From assembly GCF_000689395.1 (NCBI RefSeq), contig NZ_HG966617.1:411521-475520 (forward strand): DNA of 64,000 nucleotides, read 5' to 3'. This document shows positions 37,723 to 46,906 of the stretch, piece after piece; the stretch's first letter is position 1, and every line of letters starts with the position of its first letter. Under the pieces are notes generated by a model. The model worked only from the letters and a program-made list of their open reading frames with translations, had not been told where the DNA came from and ran no database searches. The DNA comes from Candidatus Phaeomarinobacter ectocarpi (lineage in GTDB: Bacteria > Pseudomonadota > Alphaproteobacteria > CGMCC-115125). The translations under genes and the position numbers were made by a program.

Positions 37723-39474
37723 CTAGCGCGGGATCACCGGCACCAGCAGGTGCGAGTCATATTGTCCGCCGGTATGGATAATGTGCGTCCCGTCGTTGAC
37801 CGTCGCGTCATGCGCCAGCGCCATGTGGTCCATCTGGTCGCGGCCCTGCACGGAGACTTCCAGCGTCTCACCCGGCATGAACCGTGTGCCGCTGGGCAGG
37901 ATCTCGATTTCCACCGGAACGATCTCGCCCGCACCAAGCGGCAGACTGCGTTCATGGGCCAGCACCGGCCGCGCCGGTGTTGAAAGATCTTCATCGAGCT
38001 CGCGTTGTGAGACGCGCAGCCAGCCAAGCGCCACCGGGCCTTTGGTGTAGCTCGCCTTGGCATAGAATGTGACCTCTTCGCCCAGCGCATTGTATTTGCG
38101 GACGGCCACGAAAAGATCCATGTCGTCGGCCCCTTCCGCCTCAACCCAGAGCTTCAGCTTCATGTTGCCGGTCAGCTCTGTTTCCTCGCTGAATGTTGTG
38201 CGGAACACAGCACCGCCTTCCCGCGCGTCATATCGTGTTGTCGTGCTCTCAGCCGGCAAAGTGTCGGCGAGGGCGCCACTGGCCGCATCAAGATAGAGCG
38301 GCGTCAGCACCGTGGGGGGCAGGGGCCACGTGTCTTCGCTGCGCACGCTGTAGGTATCAAGCGTGTCGCGCACCTCAACCCGGACACGGGGGCGTTTGTC
38401 GAAGCCATTGTCCTCACCTTTCAGGAAATGGTCGAAGAAGGCCGTCTGCATCTCCAGCGCCTCGGGGCTGTAATAGACGTCCCATTTGGGCTGGCCGTGC
38501 GTGTACAGCCACTTCTGCTGCGAGCTGATGCTCTTGAAGCCCTCGAACGACCCGCGCGTGTGCATGCCGTGGTCAGACCAGCTCGCCGCGATCAGCGCGG
38601 GAACCGTAATTTCTTCAAGCGCAATGCCGGAGGGCGGCATCACGTTTTCCTGCAACCACCTCATCAGCATCGGGCGCTTGCCGGCAAAATTGACGATGGC
38701 CGCCGGCGGCAGGTTGATGTCATTGGCCTTGCTGCGCACCCGCGTCAGCCAGAATTCGGTAAAGGCTGTTTCCGGAATGCCACCGTGAAACAGCACTTCG
38801 CGATAATTATCGCTCTGGCCTTCCCACGGCATGATCGCTTTCAAATGTTCCGGCGCGCTGCTGGCCGCCACCCATTGGGCGATAGCCAGATAGGATACGC
38901 CGGTTAGCCCGACATTGCCGTTGCTCCAGTCCTGCGTGCCTGCCCAGGTGATGGCATCATGAAAATCGTGGCGGTCCTGCATGCTCAGCACGCTTGCGAC
39001 CCCTTCGGATTTTCCATAGCCGCGGCTATCGAGCGTCACGACGGCATAGCCCTGCTGCACCCAATAGGCGGGATCCGGACCTTCCCATGGGGTCCACGGG
39101 CTCACGACAATGCGCCCCATGTCATAGTCCGCCGTCGCGTTGCGGCGGATGTAATCGGGATATTGGTTGGGGCCTTCGTCCTTGTGGTAGGCGGTCAGCA
39201 TCATCACTACGGGATATGTCCCGGCAGCCTTGGGGCGATAGAGATTGGCGGACAGTCGAATGCCGTCACGGGTCATCACGCCAAGGTCGCGATCGATGAT
39301 GACGTCATCTTCAAGCCCAGCGATGTCCTTGATGATGATCGGACTGTCGGGAGTTCCAATGAAATCAGACAGATCAGATGGCTCATGCAGGTCCGGCCCG
39401 CTGCCCAGGACCAGGACGAGTCCCGCCACCACACTTGCACTAACCAGTCCGGCGGCAATGAGTGTCTTTCTCAT
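37723..39474 (-). CDS. CocE/NonD family exported hydrolase
   Basis: 583 residues. Signal peptide or anchor at 1-23. X-Pro dipeptidyl-peptidase/cocaine-esterase fold: 'VMTRDGIRLSANLYRPK', 'TLDSRGYGKSEG', nucleophile Ser194 in 'GVSYLA', and His-bearing 'WSDHGMHTRGSFEG' region; the last 200 residues are the jelly-roll domain. It likely hydrolyses an ester or acyl-amino acid outside the cytoplasm. Its ATG overlaps the TGA of tetR (ATGA at 39471-39474), so the two are coupled. Confidence 0.88.
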   Translation of the reverse strand: MRKTLIAAGLVSASVVAGLVLVLGSGPDLHEPSDLSDFIGTPDSPIIIKDIAGLEDDVIIDRDLGVMTRDGIRLSANLYRPKAAGTYPVVMMLTAYHKDEGPNQYPDYIRRNATADYDMGRIVVSPWTPWEGPDPAYWVQQGYAVVTLDSRGYGKSEGVASVLSMQDRHDFHDAITWAGTQDWSNGNVGLTGVSYLAIAQWVAASSAPEHLKAIMPWEGQSDNYREVLFHGGIPETAFTEFWLTRVRSKANDINLPPAAIVNFAGKRPMLMRWLQENVMPPSGIALEEITVPALIAASWSDHGMHTRGSFEGFKSISSQQKWLYTHGQPKWDVYYSPEALEMQTAFFDHFLKGEDNGFDKRPRVRVEVRDTLDTYSVRSEDTWPLPPTVLTPLYLDAASGALADTLPAESTTTRYDAREGGAVFRTTFSEETELTGNMKLKLWVEAEGADDMDLFVAVRKYNALGEEVTFYAKASYTKGPVALGWLRVSQRELDEDLSTPARPVLAHERSLPLGAGEIVPVEIEILPSGTRFMPGETLEVSVQGRDQMDHMALAHDATVNDGTHIIHTGGQYDSHLLVPVIPR

Positions 39475-40157
39475 GTCGTTTCCTTTTTTGTACGTGCGGT
39501 CGGCGCTGTTTCCGTTTGCGGGAACAGGGTGCTCAGGACACGGTCAATGTGGGTCTCGATACCGGCCTCGCCGGTGATGTCTTCGCTATAGAATTTGTTC
39601 GTGAAGGGCGCGATCGCAAAGGGGATCGAGCCAAGCATCACAAGGAAAATGAAAAACGAATCCGGGTCATGCTGCTGCATATACCCGGCATTCTGGACGC
39701 GTTCGAACACAGGTGTGATCAGCTCGTGGACTGGCAGAATGCGTGCCACCAGATAGTCCAGATGCGGCCCGGGCTCGCCACTGTCGTTGAGCATCAGCCG
39801 GGAGATCTCAGGCATCTCCGCGGTCTGCAGCATGAACTGCCGGGTAAAATCCTTGAGCAGCGCAACCGGGTCGCGGTCGTCGATGTTCTCGAACAGGGGA
39901 AGTTGCCGCTCGGCGACCTTCGCAATGAAACTGTCGACGACGGCCTTCCACAAATCATCTTTGGTGCCGAAGTGATGACGGATCAGTCCGTGGGTCGTGC
40001 CCGCGCTGTCTGCAATATCCCGCAGGCTGGTGGCACCAAAACCCTGCGCGGCGAAGAGCCGTCCCGCCGCACGCAAAATGGTCCGCCGCGTTTCATCGGC
40101 TGTCTCAGCCGACCGCTTGCCTTTCTTCCGGGGCGATATGGTCAAGTTGCTATCCAT
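39471..40157 (-). CDS. TetR family transcriptional regulator
   Basis: 228 residues from ATG 40157. Helix-turn-helix: 'TRRTILRAAGRLFAAQGFGATSLRDIADSAG' then 'LIRHHFGTKDDLWKAV'. Its start overlaps a perfect palindrome TATCCATATGGATA, a likely autoregulatory operator, and it is coupled to a CocE-type hydrolase gene downstream. A haloalkane dehalogenase is divergent and may be a second target. Confidence 0.9.
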   Translation of the reverse strand: MDSNLTISPRKKGKRSAETADETRRTILRAAGRLFAAQGFGATSLRDIADSAGTTHGLIRHHFGTKDDLWKAVVDSFIAKVAERQLPLFENIDDRDPVALLKDFTRQFMLQTAEMPEISRLMLNDSGEPGPHLDYLVARILPVHELITPVFERVQNAGYMQQHDPDSFFIFLVMLGSIPFAIAPFTNKFYSEDITGEAGIETHIDRVLSTLFPQTETAPTARTKKETT

Positions 40158-40164
40158 ATGGATA
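40151..40164. promoter_or_regulatory. Palindromic operator over tetR start
   Basis: TATCCATATGGATA is a perfect 14-base palindrome that includes the tetR start codon (bases 40155-40157). It lies within an AT-rich stretch likely to hold the -10 region. Confidence 0.65.
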
Positions 40165-40398
40165 ATATAAAAAATCAGGTGCTTCAGAGTCAATGCGTCC
40201 GGTCACGTCACTTGGCGACGCCTGTGTGTGGGGGCTAGGGGCCCGGAACCACGGGGGAACCTGGCTGCTGCCAACAACGTTTTCAGGCGTTGGGTGCGGC
40301 TGAAAAACTCGCGGCTTGACCAAAAACATAGGGCTTGCGCAAACCTGTCCGCATGGCCACTTTTCCCTCCAGCAACCCAATGCTGGAGGGACAATCAA

Positions 40399-41364
40399 TT
40401 GGCGCAGGCGAACACGAACGTAATCCGCACACCGGACGCCCGGTTTGAAGACCTGCCGGACTGGCCCTTCGCGCCGCACTACCAGGAAGTCGCGCCTGGT
40501 ATCGAGATGCACTATGTGGACGAAGGCCCGCGCGACGGCGACGTGGTGCTGCTGCTCCACGGTCAGCCCAGCTGGGGCTACCTCTACCGCAAGATGATCC
40601 CGCCGCTGGTGGCTGCGGGCTATCGCGTCATCGCGCCGGATCTGATCGGCTTTGGCCGCTCCGACAAACCGACCTCCAAGGACATGCACAGCTACTCCGG
40701 TCACGTTGCATGGATGCGCGCCTTTGTGGAGCGCATGAATCTCACCAACATCAATGTCTTTGTGCAGGATTGGGGCGGCCTCATCGGCCTGCGCGTGGTT
40801 GCTGAAATCCCGCAGCGCTTTGCGTCCATCACCGCCGGCAATACCGGACTTCCAGAAGCGCCTTTCCCCATGTCCGTCATTGGCCGCTGGATGATGCGGT
40901 ATCAGGCATGGCGCAAGGGCGACACCATCACCAGCATGGACAAGATCAACGGCTTCCCGGACTGGATCGCCCATGCCCGGTACGCCCGCGAGTTCAATCC
41001 GGGTGCCACGCTGCAGTCAGCGACGGTCAATGAATTGAGCGCCGACGAAGTGGCCGCCTATCAGGCGCCATTCCCCGACGAGCCCCACATGATGGGCCCG
41101 CGCGCCATGCCGTGGCTGGTCCCAAGTGAGCTGGGCAAGGGCAGGGCGGCATGGAAAAAACTCGAACAGCTCGACACGCCGGTGCTGCTCGTCTTCTCCG
41201 ACAGTGACCCCGTCACCGCGGGCCGGGACAAGGAATTCGCCAAACGCCTCAAAGGCGCCAAGGGACAGCCCCACAAGACCATCATCGGCGGCGGTCACTT
41301 CCTGCAGGACGACAAGGGCGAAGAAATCGCGGCCCACATGATTGAGTGGATGAAAGGTCTTTAG
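40399..41364 (+). CDS. Haloalkane dehalogenase, HLD-I (DhlA-like)
   Basis: 321 residues from a TTG start preceded by GGAGGG eight bases upstream; upstream codons in frame have no family similarity. It hydrolyses carbon-halogen bonds of haloalkanes. Nucleophile Asp124 and halide-binding Trp125 in 'FVQDWGGLIG' match the numbering of DhlA; oxyanion motif 'HGQPSWGYLYRKMIP'; later acid in 'SDSDPVT' and catalytic His in 'GGGHFLQDD'. No signal peptide. A TetR gene is divergent, 241 bases away. Confidence 0.9.
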   Translation: MAQANTNVIRTPDARFEDLPDWPFAPHYQEVAPGIEMHYVDEGPRDGDVVLLLHGQPSWGYLYRKMIPPLVAAGYRVIAPDLIGFGRSDKPTSKDMHSYSGHVAWMRAFVERMNLTNINVFVQDWGGLIGLRVVAEIPQRFASITAGNTGLPEAPFPMSVIGRWMMRYQAWRKGDTITSMDKINGFPDWIAHARYAREFNPGATLQSATVNELSADEVAAYQAPFPDEPHMMGPRAMPWLVPSELGKGRAAWKKLEQLDTPVLLVFSDSDPVTAGRDKEFAKRLKGAKGQPHKTIIGGGHFLQDDKGEEIAAHMIEWMKGL

Positions 41365-41394
41365 GATCATAGCTCCGCATTCATGCCTCCTACC

Positions 41395-41498
41395 GCCATC
41401 CCCCGGCTTGGTAACCCTTTAGCCCTCCGGCTCGAACGGAGGGGTGGGATCCATGCAGCGATTGCCCTTGGATTGTCCGGTTAAACCGGACAATGGCG
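41395..41498. repeat. Composite palindromic repeat, family B
   Basis: GCCATCCCCCGGCTTGG, CCTCCGGCTCGAACGGAGG stem, a spacer and the hairpin ATTGTCCGG-TTAAA-CCGGACAAT ending in GGCG. It lies between the convergent dehalogenase and membrane-protein genes. Confidence 0.85.
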
Positions 41499-41520
41499 TA
41501 GCGCTGGCGTACTGAAGTGA

Positions 41521-41874
41521 TCAGGCCACGTCGCGCTTCGGCGTCATCAAAAACGCCACGATGAACGCGATGGCCAGCACCTGATCCGCGATGCCGCCAA
41601 AGAAGAACTGCTCGTCGCCACGCCCGACCAGATACAGATAGATGAAGGGCAGGGTGCTGAGTTTTTCCAGCACACACACCGGCATGATCGGCCGGTAGCG
41701 CACCGGATCCGTCGAGATCACCAGAAACAGGATCTGAAACACAAATGCGATGCCCGCAAAGCCAAGATAATAGACCGGCTGCGCCATCTGCGAGGTGTCC
41801 GCAAAGAACAGTGGTGTGATCACCAGCAGGCCATAGATGCCCGCAATCCGAAAAATCCATTTTGCTGCCAGCAC
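41521..41874 (-). CDS. Small four-helix membrane protein
   Basis: 117 residues from a GTG at 41874, six bases after GGAGGT; the longer open frame upstream reads a palindromic repeat and is not real. Four hydrophobic segments (about 9-27, 36-55, 66-84, 91-108) predict an inner-membrane protein, with 'STDPVRYRPIMP' as a loop. Uncharacterised. Confidence 0.7.
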   Translation of the reverse strand: MLAAKWIFRIAGIYGLLVITPLFFADTSQMAQPVYYLGFAGIAFVFQILFLVISTDPVRYRPIMPVCVLEKLSTLPFIYLYLVGRGDEQFFFGGIADQVLAIAFIVAFLMTPKRDVA

Positions 41875-42371
41875 GACATTACCTCCGGTTTGTTGTTTTG
41901 CCTGAAGGCTAATGCGGCATCTTGCGCCGACCAACCGATAGCAGCGCATAGCTGGTGCAAAGCAAAAGCAGAGTTCTGCAAAGCCCTCCCACTTAACAAT
42001 GGCCAGTGGACCCCGGATCAAGTCCGGGGATACGGGGAAGGGTGCACCAGGCTGCAAAGCAGCCAAGCGTGCGACCGCGCGCCGGCGCTTATTGCGCCGC
42101 CCCCGCGGAGCCGCTGCGCGGCGTGAGCGCAAAAAAGTCCGAATGGCAGAATCTGAGGGGTCCGCAGGACTAGCGACGCGGCTTGTCTTCGTGCAAGAGT
42201 CCGGTCCGGGATGCGGTAATACGCTAAAAAAGAGCAGAAAACCTGCCATTTGGCACCATATCCGCAGGGGAATTGAGCGCCGCAGACTTTCATTTGCGCG
42301 CTCGCCCATAAACAGTTTGCGAAACGCGGGTGCCCTGGCCACGAGCCACCCCGCAACACGGGAGAAAACAC
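41875..42371. other. Intergenic region with half of a family A repeat
   Basis: About 500 bases. One arm of the family A palindromic repeat is at 42003-42035 (listed separately). The stretch 42060-42130 is a GC-rich run with several short inverted repeats. ORFs crossing here translate the repeat or low-complexity GC and are not supported. The ALDH promoter must lie in the last 100 bases. Confidence 0.5.
42003..42035 (-). repeat. Family A palindromic repeat, single arm
   Basis: CCAGTGGACCCCGGATCAAG followed by TCCGGGGATACGG. This is the right arm of the doublets at 10950 and 17101, here without its partner. Confidence 0.8.
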
Positions 42372-43802
42372 GTGAAAGAAGCCCTCCAGTTCTACATCAA
42401 TGGTGAGTGGGTCGACCCCGCCACCCCCAAGACCCTTGAGGTCATCAACCCGGCCACGGAAGAGCCCTGCGGCACCATTTCCATGGGTTCGGAAGCAGAC
42501 GTCGACAAGGCTGTCGCGGCTGCCAAGGCTGCGTTCCCCGCATGGTCAAACACGACCCGCGAAGAGCGCATTGCGATGTTCGAAAAGATCCTCGAGGTCT
42601 ATCAGACCCGCTATGACGAGATTGCCGAAACCATCTCCACCGAGATGGGTGCGCCGATCTGGCTGGCCAAGGCCGCACAGGCGGCCATGGGCGTTGCGCA
42701 TTTCAGCAGCACGCTGGAAATCCTGAAGAACTACCAGTTCGAGGAAGTCCGCGGCTCCACGCAGATCAAGAAGGAAGCTGTGGGCGTCTGCGGTTTCATC
42801 ACGCCATGGAACTGGCCGGTCAACCAGATCGTCTGCAAGGTGGCACCGGCGCTGGCCGCTGGCTGCACCATGGTGCTCAAGCCATCTGAAGTGGCACCGC
42901 TCAACGCCATCATCCTGGCTGAAATCTTCCATGAAGCAGGCCTGCCCAAGGGCGTCTTCAACCTGGTGAATGGCGACGGTCCGTCTGTCGGCGCACCGCT
43001 TTCCAGCCACAAGGACGTGGACATGGTGTCCTTCACGGGCTCTACCCGCGCCGGCATCATGGTCGCCAAGGCGGCTGCCGACACGGTCAAACGCGTCGCA
43101 CAGGAACTCGGCGGCAAGTCACCCAACATCGTTCTGGAAGATGCAGACATCTCAGCTGCAGTCGCCGGTGGCGTGCAGGGCGTGATGATGAACTCGGGCC
43201 AGTCGTGCAACGCACCGACCCGCATGTTCGTACCAGCCTCCAAGAACGACGAAGCCAAAGCCGTTGCCAAGGCAGCCGCTGAAGGCGTCAAGGCCGGTGA
43301 TCCGCATGCGGAAGGAACCACCATCGGTCCTGTTGTGTCTGAAGTTCAGTTCAACAAGATCCAGGACCTGATCCAGAAGGGCATCGACGAAGGCGCAACG
43401 CTTGTTGCCGGTGGCACGGGTCGTCCTGAAGGTCTCAACAAGGGCTTCTATGTCCGCCCGACCGTCTTTGCAGACGTGACGCCGGACATGACGATTTCCC
43501 GTGAGGAAATCTTCGGCCCGGTTCTCTCCATCCTCACCTATGAGACGGAAGAGCAGGCCATCGACATGGCGAATGACACGGAGTACGGCCTCTCGTCCTA
43601 CGTCCAGTCAGGCGACATCAACCACGCCCGCGAAGTCGCCGGCAAGATCCGCGCCGGCAACGTGCACCTCAACGGCGCAGGCCCGGACGTCAACGCACCG
43701 TTCGGCGGCTACAAGCAGTCCGGCAACGGCCGCGAATGGGGCGAGTTCGGCTTCGAAGAATTCCTCGAAGTCAAAGCCGTCCTCGGCTACGAAGCCGCGT
43801 AA
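42372..43802 (+). CDS. Aldehyde dehydrogenase
   Basis: 476-residue NAD(P)-dependent aldehyde dehydrogenase from a GTG start after GGGAGA. Catalytic Glu245 in 'QELGGKSP' and nucleophilic Cys279 in 'NSGQSCNAP'; 'FTGSTRAG' and 'PWNWP' are cofactor motifs; 'EEIFGPVLS' contacts NAD. It oxidises an aldehyde to the acid. Strong terminator downstream. Near a haloalkane dehalogenase, whose alcohol product could feed such an enzyme, but they are not in an operon. Confidence 0.92.
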   Translation: MKEALQFYINGEWVDPATPKTLEVINPATEEPCGTISMGSEADVDKAVAAAKAAFPAWSNTTREERIAMFEKILEVYQTRYDEIAETISTEMGAPIWLAKAAQAAMGVAHFSSTLEILKNYQFEEVRGSTQIKKEAVGVCGFITPWNWPVNQIVCKVAPALAAGCTMVLKPSEVAPLNAIILAEIFHEAGLPKGVFNLVNGDGPSVGAPLSSHKDVDMVSFTGSTRAGIMVAKAAADTVKRVAQELGGKSPNIVLEDADISAAVAGGVQGVMMNSGQSCNAPTRMFVPASKNDEAKAVAKAAAEGVKAGDPHAEGTTIGPVVSEVQFNKIQDLIQKGIDEGATLVAGGTGRPEGLNKGFYVRPTVFADVTPDMTISREEIFGPVLSILTYETEEQAIDMANDTEYGLSSYVQSGDINHAREVAGKIRAGNVHLNGAGPDVNAPFGGYKQSGNGREWGEFGFEEFLEVKAVLGYEAA

Positions 43803-43828
43803 CCCGCGCACTTCACACGCGACACACC

Positions 43829-43864
43829 AAAGCCCCGGCGGAGCAATCCGCCGGGGCTTCTTTT
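43829..43864 (+). terminator. Rho-independent terminator after ALDH
   Basis: AGCCCCGGCGG pairs with CCGCCGGGGCT around GAGCAAT-like loop and ends in TTCTTTTG. Confidence 0.8.
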
Positions 43865-43922
43865 GTTTGAAGAAGTACCCACATACCATGTTGAACACGA
43901 TGAGCGGGGTTGATTGCAAGAA

Positions 43923-44732
43923 ATGGCAAAATTCGAAACTTTCCAGGAAGTTGCTAGAGACGTAATTGGAGACCACCGGGATCGGGCGATGCACAAGTTT
44001 CGCAAGTCTGTTCGACCAGTCTACGGAACCACAGATAAGAAAAGGCCCGACCACCTAGCTTCATGCATTTTGGCTGAATTCCAAGGAGAAGCGTACCTGA
44101 TTACAGCCGCTCACGTAGTCGATCATGCCTCTGTTACTACACTGCATATTGGCGCTAAAGAACTCGTCCCTGTATCTGGCGAATTCAAAGTTACGGAAGC
44201 TGAAAAAGCTCGGGAGCACGATAAGTTCGATTTCGCGTTTCTTCGGCTAACGGAGGAACAAAGGCTTAGTTTCGCGGATTGTACTTTGCTGGATTTGAGT
44301 GAAATTGCCGAGGCCAACGACTACGAAGAGAGCAGCGTATATGCGGCAATTGGCTTTCCGAACACAAAAAACCGAAAAGTAGACAACGTAGCAAAAACAG
44401 TCCAACCGACCCTTTGGTCATTCACGAATTATGCGGGAACTCGCGACCTTCTAGCACCAGACTGGCCTCAGAGCGGTGAGGGCCACGTCTTTCTTAAATA
44501 TGGCAAGTATCTTCGGGACGCATCTGGACAAAAGGTACCTGCTGTAAAACCCGTCGGAATGAGCGGAGGTCTGCTCGCTAGTTTGGGTAACTTGGCGAGC
44601 GTTGAGGTCATTGCGGGGGATAGGTCTCCGACTCCTAAAGCGGCAGGCCTTCTAATTGAAGGATCTGCCAGAAGCGGTCGAATGGTGGCTACAAAGCTGC
44701 ATATTGTTCGTGACGCTATCCGCCGAAGCTAG
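43923..44732 (+). CDS. Trypsin-like serine protease domain protein
   Basis: 269 residues (a TTG at 43914 is an alternative start). It resembles S1-type proteases without a signal peptide: His64 in 'ITAAHVVD', Asp103 in 'KFDFAFLRL' and Ser214 in 'VGMSGG' form the expected triad order. It would act in the cytosol. The DNA is noticeably less GC-rich than flanking genes, so it was probably acquired. Such orphan trypsin-like proteins occur in accessory regions, sometimes with defence genes; no partner is visible here. Confidence 0.75.
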   Translation: MAKFETFQEVARDVIGDHRDRAMHKFRKSVRPVYGTTDKKRPDHLASCILAEFQGEAYLITAAHVVDHASVTTLHIGAKELVPVSGEFKVTEAEKAREHDKFDFAFLRLTEEQRLSFADCTLLDLSEIAEANDYEESSVYAAIGFPNTKNRKVDNVAKTVQPTLWSFTNYAGTRDLLAPDWPQSGEGHVFLKYGKYLRDASGQKVPAVKPVGMSGGLLASLGNLASVEVIAGDRSPTPKAAGLLIEGSARSGRMVATKLHIVRDAIRRS

Positions 44733-44865
44733 CGACAAGGTTCTGTCCACCAACTCGTGATTTCGGGTATCGCCCAATGAATTACTTCTGCCAATCGACG
44801 GACTCCTGACGCCCGCCCGTTGAAGATGTCGTGTGTGCCCTCTGAACTCAGTCAGGAAAACTACC

Positions 44866-45240
44866 ATGACGTCTTCCCTTCGCGTCTCTCGACGCGCTCT
44901 TTCCGCAGCTGTCGTTGCCGCGTCCGCGCTTGTGGCGGCGGCGACCTTTGCGCCGTCGCAGGCCTCAGCCGCGCCGCGCCATGCGGCGGCTAAAGTCACC
45001 CTTGCTCAGGCCAATGTGGTTGTGCGGGTTGCGCCACCCACGCGCCGCGTTGTGACCGTGCGCCCGGCGCGGCCCAATGCGCGCGCTGTGTGGACGGACG
45101 GCTACTGGCGCTGGAACGGCCGCAAGCATGTGTGGGTCGGCGGGCGCTGGGTCTCAAACCCCAAGGGCACCTGGGTTGCCGGGCGCTGGGATAAGCGTCC
45201 GGGCGGCTATGTCTGGATTGCCGGACGCTGGCGTCGCTAG
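44866..45240 (+). CDS. Exported YXWGXW-repeat-like protein
   Basis: 124 residues. Signal peptide ends at 'SQASAAP'. The C-terminal half has aromatic repeats 'DGYWRWNGRKHVWVGGRW', 'KGTWVAGRW', 'GGYVWIAGRWRR', the W-x-x-G-x-W pattern of small periplasmic or outer-surface proteins. Very basic. Function unknown. Start at 44866 follows CAGGA. Its stop shares CTAG with the convergent thioesterase gene. Confidence 0.82.
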   Translation: MTSSLRVSRRALSAAVVAASALVAAATFAPSQASAAPRHAAAKVTLAQANVVVRVAPPTRRVVTVRPARPNARAVWTDGYWRWNGRKHVWVGGRWVSNPKGTWVAGRWDKRPGGYVWIAGRWRR

Positions 45241-46034
45241 GCGCGTGTCGCGTCTGGCTCAATCAGCCTGACCACCCCGGACTGGGCGGCGGTGGCGATC
45301 AGGGCGCCGTCGCGTGCATGCAGCGCCATGCGCCCGTGAAACAGTCCCGCCTCAATGGCATCGAGCTGGGTGACACAGAGCACCCACTCGGTCGCCGGGC
45401 GGGCGATGATGCGCAGGGTGTTGTCCAGGCTCGTGGCCCCCGCCGGGCGGCCGATATTGAAGTGGATGCTCTCGGGCAAGTAATCCGCCGCCAGCGCCAG
45501 AAAAGCTGAATCAATGCCTCTGGCGGGTGCCCTGATCCAGAAGGCCATCTGGCCGCGCGCGCCGTCGTGCTCAAAGTCGGTGGCAAGCCGCATATCCAGA
45601 TGGGTGTGCAGATCGCCTGCATCCTCGCGCACAAACGGGATCGGCCCGCAATGCTCCGGGTCCGGCACATCCGGCATCCTGGTCCATTCATGTGTGCCGA
45701 CGTCCGGGCGGCGGCCAAGAGACGCCTGCACCTGCACCCGGTCCGCGCCGTCCACCTGAAGCGCTGCCCGTGCCTGCGCAATGGACCGTCCGCTCATCAA
45801 GGTGTGCGTGGTGACCGTGGCGGATGTCCCCTCGGCGGGTGCCGCAATGAACTGGGCCGACGCCTGAATGACCGGGCGCTGGTGTTCTGCCTCCGGTGCG
45901 GCCAGCAGGGTCGCAAAGCAGGCCCCGCCGCTCATGTGCTTTGCGTCCGGAGGTCCGACACACAGGACGCGATGGGCGGCGATCGACGCGTCGCGCGGCG
46001 TCAGCAGGGCCAGAATGTCATCGGTGGTCATCAT
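45237..46034 (-). CDS. Acyl-CoA thioesterase family protein
   Basis: 265 residues, double hot-dog: 'HMSGGACFATLLAAPEAEHQRPVIQASAQFIAAP' and 'SLDNTLRII' (Asp in the second half). It hydrolyses acyl-CoA to free acid. The ATG at 46034 overlaps the TGA of marR (ATGA), so it belongs to the DoxX-MarR-thioesterase operon. Confidence 0.85.
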   Translation of the reverse strand: MMTTDDILALLTPRDASIAAHRVLCVGPPDAKHMSGGACFATLLAAPEAEHQRPVIQASAQFIAAPAEGTSATVTTHTLMSGRSIAQARAALQVDGADRVQVQASLGRRPDVGTHEWTRMPDVPDPEHCGPIPFVREDAGDLHTHLDMRLATDFEHDGARGQMAFWIRAPARGIDSAFLALAADYLPESIHFNIGRPAGATSLDNTLRIIARPATEWVLCVTQLDAIEAGLFHGRMALHARDGALIATAAQSGVVRLIEPDATRA

Positions 46035-46498
46035 GAGTTCTGCCCGTCGGGGCCTGCGCCGACGGCCCGGGTGATCTGGTCCAGCTGGTCCACGAAGTGC
46101 CGGCGGTCTGATGCGGGAAGGGTGGCCAGCATGGTCTGGCAGTTGGCTATGTCCTGCCGCTCAATGGCCGCCTGCATGTCCTCGCCTTGCTTGGTGAGGG
46201 ACAGGGAAATGGCGCGGCCGCTGGAGGGGTTTGCATCCCGCGCGAGAAGCCCGCGCTTGATCAGCCGGTCCGTCACGCTTTGCGCGGTGGTGGGAGACAC
46301 GCCCAGAAACCGCGCCAGGGCGGCGCCGGTCGAGCCCGGCGTCTGCGACAGAAAATGCAGCGTCTGAAAATCCAGCGCGTTGTATTTCATGCGTCCTTCG
46401 GCAGGCGGAAACTGCGTTTCATCCACCGTGAACGTGCGCAGCAGCACGCGAATGGCATCGGCAAAGCGCGCCGCCTGCTTTTCAGATGCCGTACTCAT
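46031..46498 (-). CDS. MarR family transcriptional regulator
   Basis: 155 residues. Winged helix: 'LHFLSQTPGSTGAALARFLGVSPTTAQSVTDRLIKRGLLAR' is the core, then the wing 'DANPSSGRAISLSLT'. Overlaps doxX upstream and the thioesterase gene downstream by four bases each. Likely represses the operon through two palindromes at 46907-46943. Confidence 0.92.
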   Translation of the reverse strand: MSTASEKQAARFADAIRVLLRTFTVDETQFPPAEGRMKYNALDFQTLHFLSQTPGSTGAALARFLGVSPTTAQSVTDRLIKRGLLARDANPSSGRAISLSLTKQGEDMQAAIERQDIANCQTMLATLPASDRRHFVDQLDQITRAVGAGPDGQNS

Positions 46499-46890
46499 GC
46501 CGCGCGCCTCAATTGATGCGTTCCCGCCGCCGCAAACAGCAGCCCGCCGGCAATGGAGACATTCTTGAAGAACAGCGACAGCTCCAGCGCCGCCATCTCG
46601 CCGGACATGGCCCAGAAGTCATGAAAGAAGATGTTCGTCGCCAGCGTGAACGCCGCAAGCGCCAGCGCGGCAAAGACCGCGCCCCATCGCCCCAGGGCAA
46701 CCACCAGCCCGCCCCCAAGCTCCAGCGCGATCACCAGGGGCAGCAATGCAGGCCACAGCCCCACCTCGCTCATCTGCACCTGTGTCGCCGCGTAATTCAC
46801 GAGCTTGTTGAGCCCGCCCAGCACAAACAGCGACGCAAGCACCACACGCCCCATCGGCAATGCCGCCCGGCTCAATCCATCCACGGTCAT
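46495..46890 (-). CDS. DoxX family membrane protein
   Basis: 131 residues with four predicted helices. 'RVVLASLFVLGGLNKLVNYAAT' and 'ALELGGGLVVALGRW' are typical DoxX motifs. The family is linked to redox and thiol stress. First gene of the operon with marR and the thioesterase gene. Start at 46890, after CAGGAGGC. Confidence 0.88.
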   Translation of the reverse strand: MTVDGLSRAALPMGRVVLASLFVLGGLNKLVNYAATQVQMSEVGLWPALLPLVIALELGGGLVVALGRWGAVFAALALAAFTLATNIFFHDFWAMSGEMAALELSLFFKNVSIAGGLLFAAAGTHQLRRAA

Positions 46891-46906
46891 GACAGCCTCC
46901 TGATAA

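Noticed and set aside
41521-42342. 273-codon version of the four-helix membrane protein
   Set aside because: The N-terminal 155 codons cross a palindromic repeat and a GC-rich gap; a GTG at 41874 with GGAGGT explains the real start.
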